A stretch of DNA of 21,058 bases from Silene noctiflora (Eukaryota > Streptophyta > Magnoliopsida > Caryophyllales > Caryophyllaceae). The notes under the pieces were generated by a model. The model saw nothing but the letters and a program-made list of their open reading frames with translations. It did not search any database and was not told the DNA's origin. Positions 20,803 through 21,058 of the stretch are shown in pieces (the first letter of the stretch is position 1; every line of letters starts with the position of its first letter). Location of the stretch: NCBI GenBank assembly GCA_009801015.1, contig VHZZ01013513.1, positions 13,485 to 34,542 of the forward strand, written 5' to 3'. The translations under genes and the position numbers were made by a program.

Positions 20803-20957
20803 GCCCGCTGAAAAGAAAGAAGGCGAAGGCAAAAATGAAATTAAAGCCCGGTGAAAAAAAAGAAGGCGGAGGCAAAAATGAAATGAAACCCGCTGAAAAG
20901 AAAGAAGGCGGAGACAAAAATGATATGAAAACCCGCTGAAAAGAAAGAAGGCGGAGG
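20803..20957 (+). repeat. 43-bp tandem repeat array, four copies
   Basis: Units begin at the GCCCGCTG-like word, with CCC at 20804, 20847, 20889 and 20932, giving spacings of 43, 42 and 43 bases; the fourth unit is partial. Each unit reads (G)CCCGCTGAAAAGAAAGAAGG followed by CG(A/G)AGGCAAAAATGAAAT-type sequence. Translated on the + strand, each unit gives a Lys/Glu-rich peptide around KPAEKKEGG, and the 42-base spacing keeps frame while the 43-base spacings break it. Tandem arrays are known in non-coding parts of Ogre elements. Confidence 0.85.
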
Positions 20958-21058
20958 TGTAAGTGTTGGAGTGGTGTCCTCGACAATAATGCGATCACAT
21001 TAGTAAATCTCACAATAAGAATACGTACAGGGATAATTCAGTTATTTGGTCAACTGGT
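20958..21058. other. window end, no feature recognised
   Basis: About 100 bases of mixed sequence follow the tandem array. No LTR start (TGTAACACC) is visible, so the 3' LTR, if it exists, lies further right. Confidence 0.4.

Noticed and set aside
20759..21013. 84-codon Phe/Ser/Pro-rich minus-strand frame
   Set aside because: It is the complement of the 43-bp A/G-rich tandem array; the repeat pattern explains it.
1..21058. tRNA, rRNA, CRISPR or bacterial operon features
   Set aside because: None were recognised. Composition, introns and mobile elements are those of a plant nuclear genome.

Overview
The window looks like nuclear DNA of a flowering plant. It is AT-rich, carries one intron-containing housekeeping gene of plant type, and is crowded with plant transposable elements: a Helitron end, MITEs of the hAT, PIF/Harbinger and Mutator types, and a long Ty3/gypsy Ogre/Tat-like LTR retrotransposon. 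A eudicot is likely. I lean weakly towards Caryophyllales because of repeat style, but nothing in the sequence proves it. A few N bases (492, 1125, 1151, 1203-1204, 1220, 1224-1225) mark unresolved positions.

Layout. Positions 1-1608 are repeat-derived, AT-rich DNA ending in a Helitron-like 3' terminus (hairpin plus CTAG). About 1690-9480 holds the only convincing protein-coding gene, on the + strand: a large ARF-GEF of the GNOM/GNL1 (GBF) family. It has a probable non-coding first exon ending at 2094, a 1.85-kb 5'-UTR intron (2095-3944) carrying a hAT-type MITE, coding exon 1 (4033-4734), a 693-bp intron (4735-5427) and one long coding exon (5428-9054). The predicted protein is 1442 residues, full length for the family and apparently intact. 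The catalytic glutamate is E644, and the position that decides brefeldin A response is methionine (M682).

Positions 9480-10746 are plain AT-rich intergenic DNA. A 740-bp PIF/Harbinger-like non-autonomous element with TAA target duplications lies at 10747-11486. Positions 11487-13247 hold a perfect 17-bp inverted repeat, degraded retroelement-like DNA and a pair of 63-bp direct repeats.

From 13248 to the window end lies the 5' part of an Ogre/Tat-like retrotransposon: a 4.47-kb LTR (13248-17720), a tRNA-Arg-type primer binding site (17726-17743), a long leader, a short gag-start reading frame with a frameshift, an inverted gag fragment, then non-coding sequence with A-rich DNA and a 43-bp tandem array. 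The LTR is interrupted by a Mutator-type MITE (14472-15018) with an exact 9-bp target duplication. The element is broken and the 3' LTR lies outside the window.

How it works together: only the ARF-GEF gene is likely to serve the cell. It activates ARF GTPases for vesicle coat recruitment at Golgi or endosomal membranes. Around it, at least five independent transposon insertions can be resolved to their termini or part of them. Two of these, the Helitron end and the hAT MITE, sit in the gene's promoter-proximal DNA and first intron.
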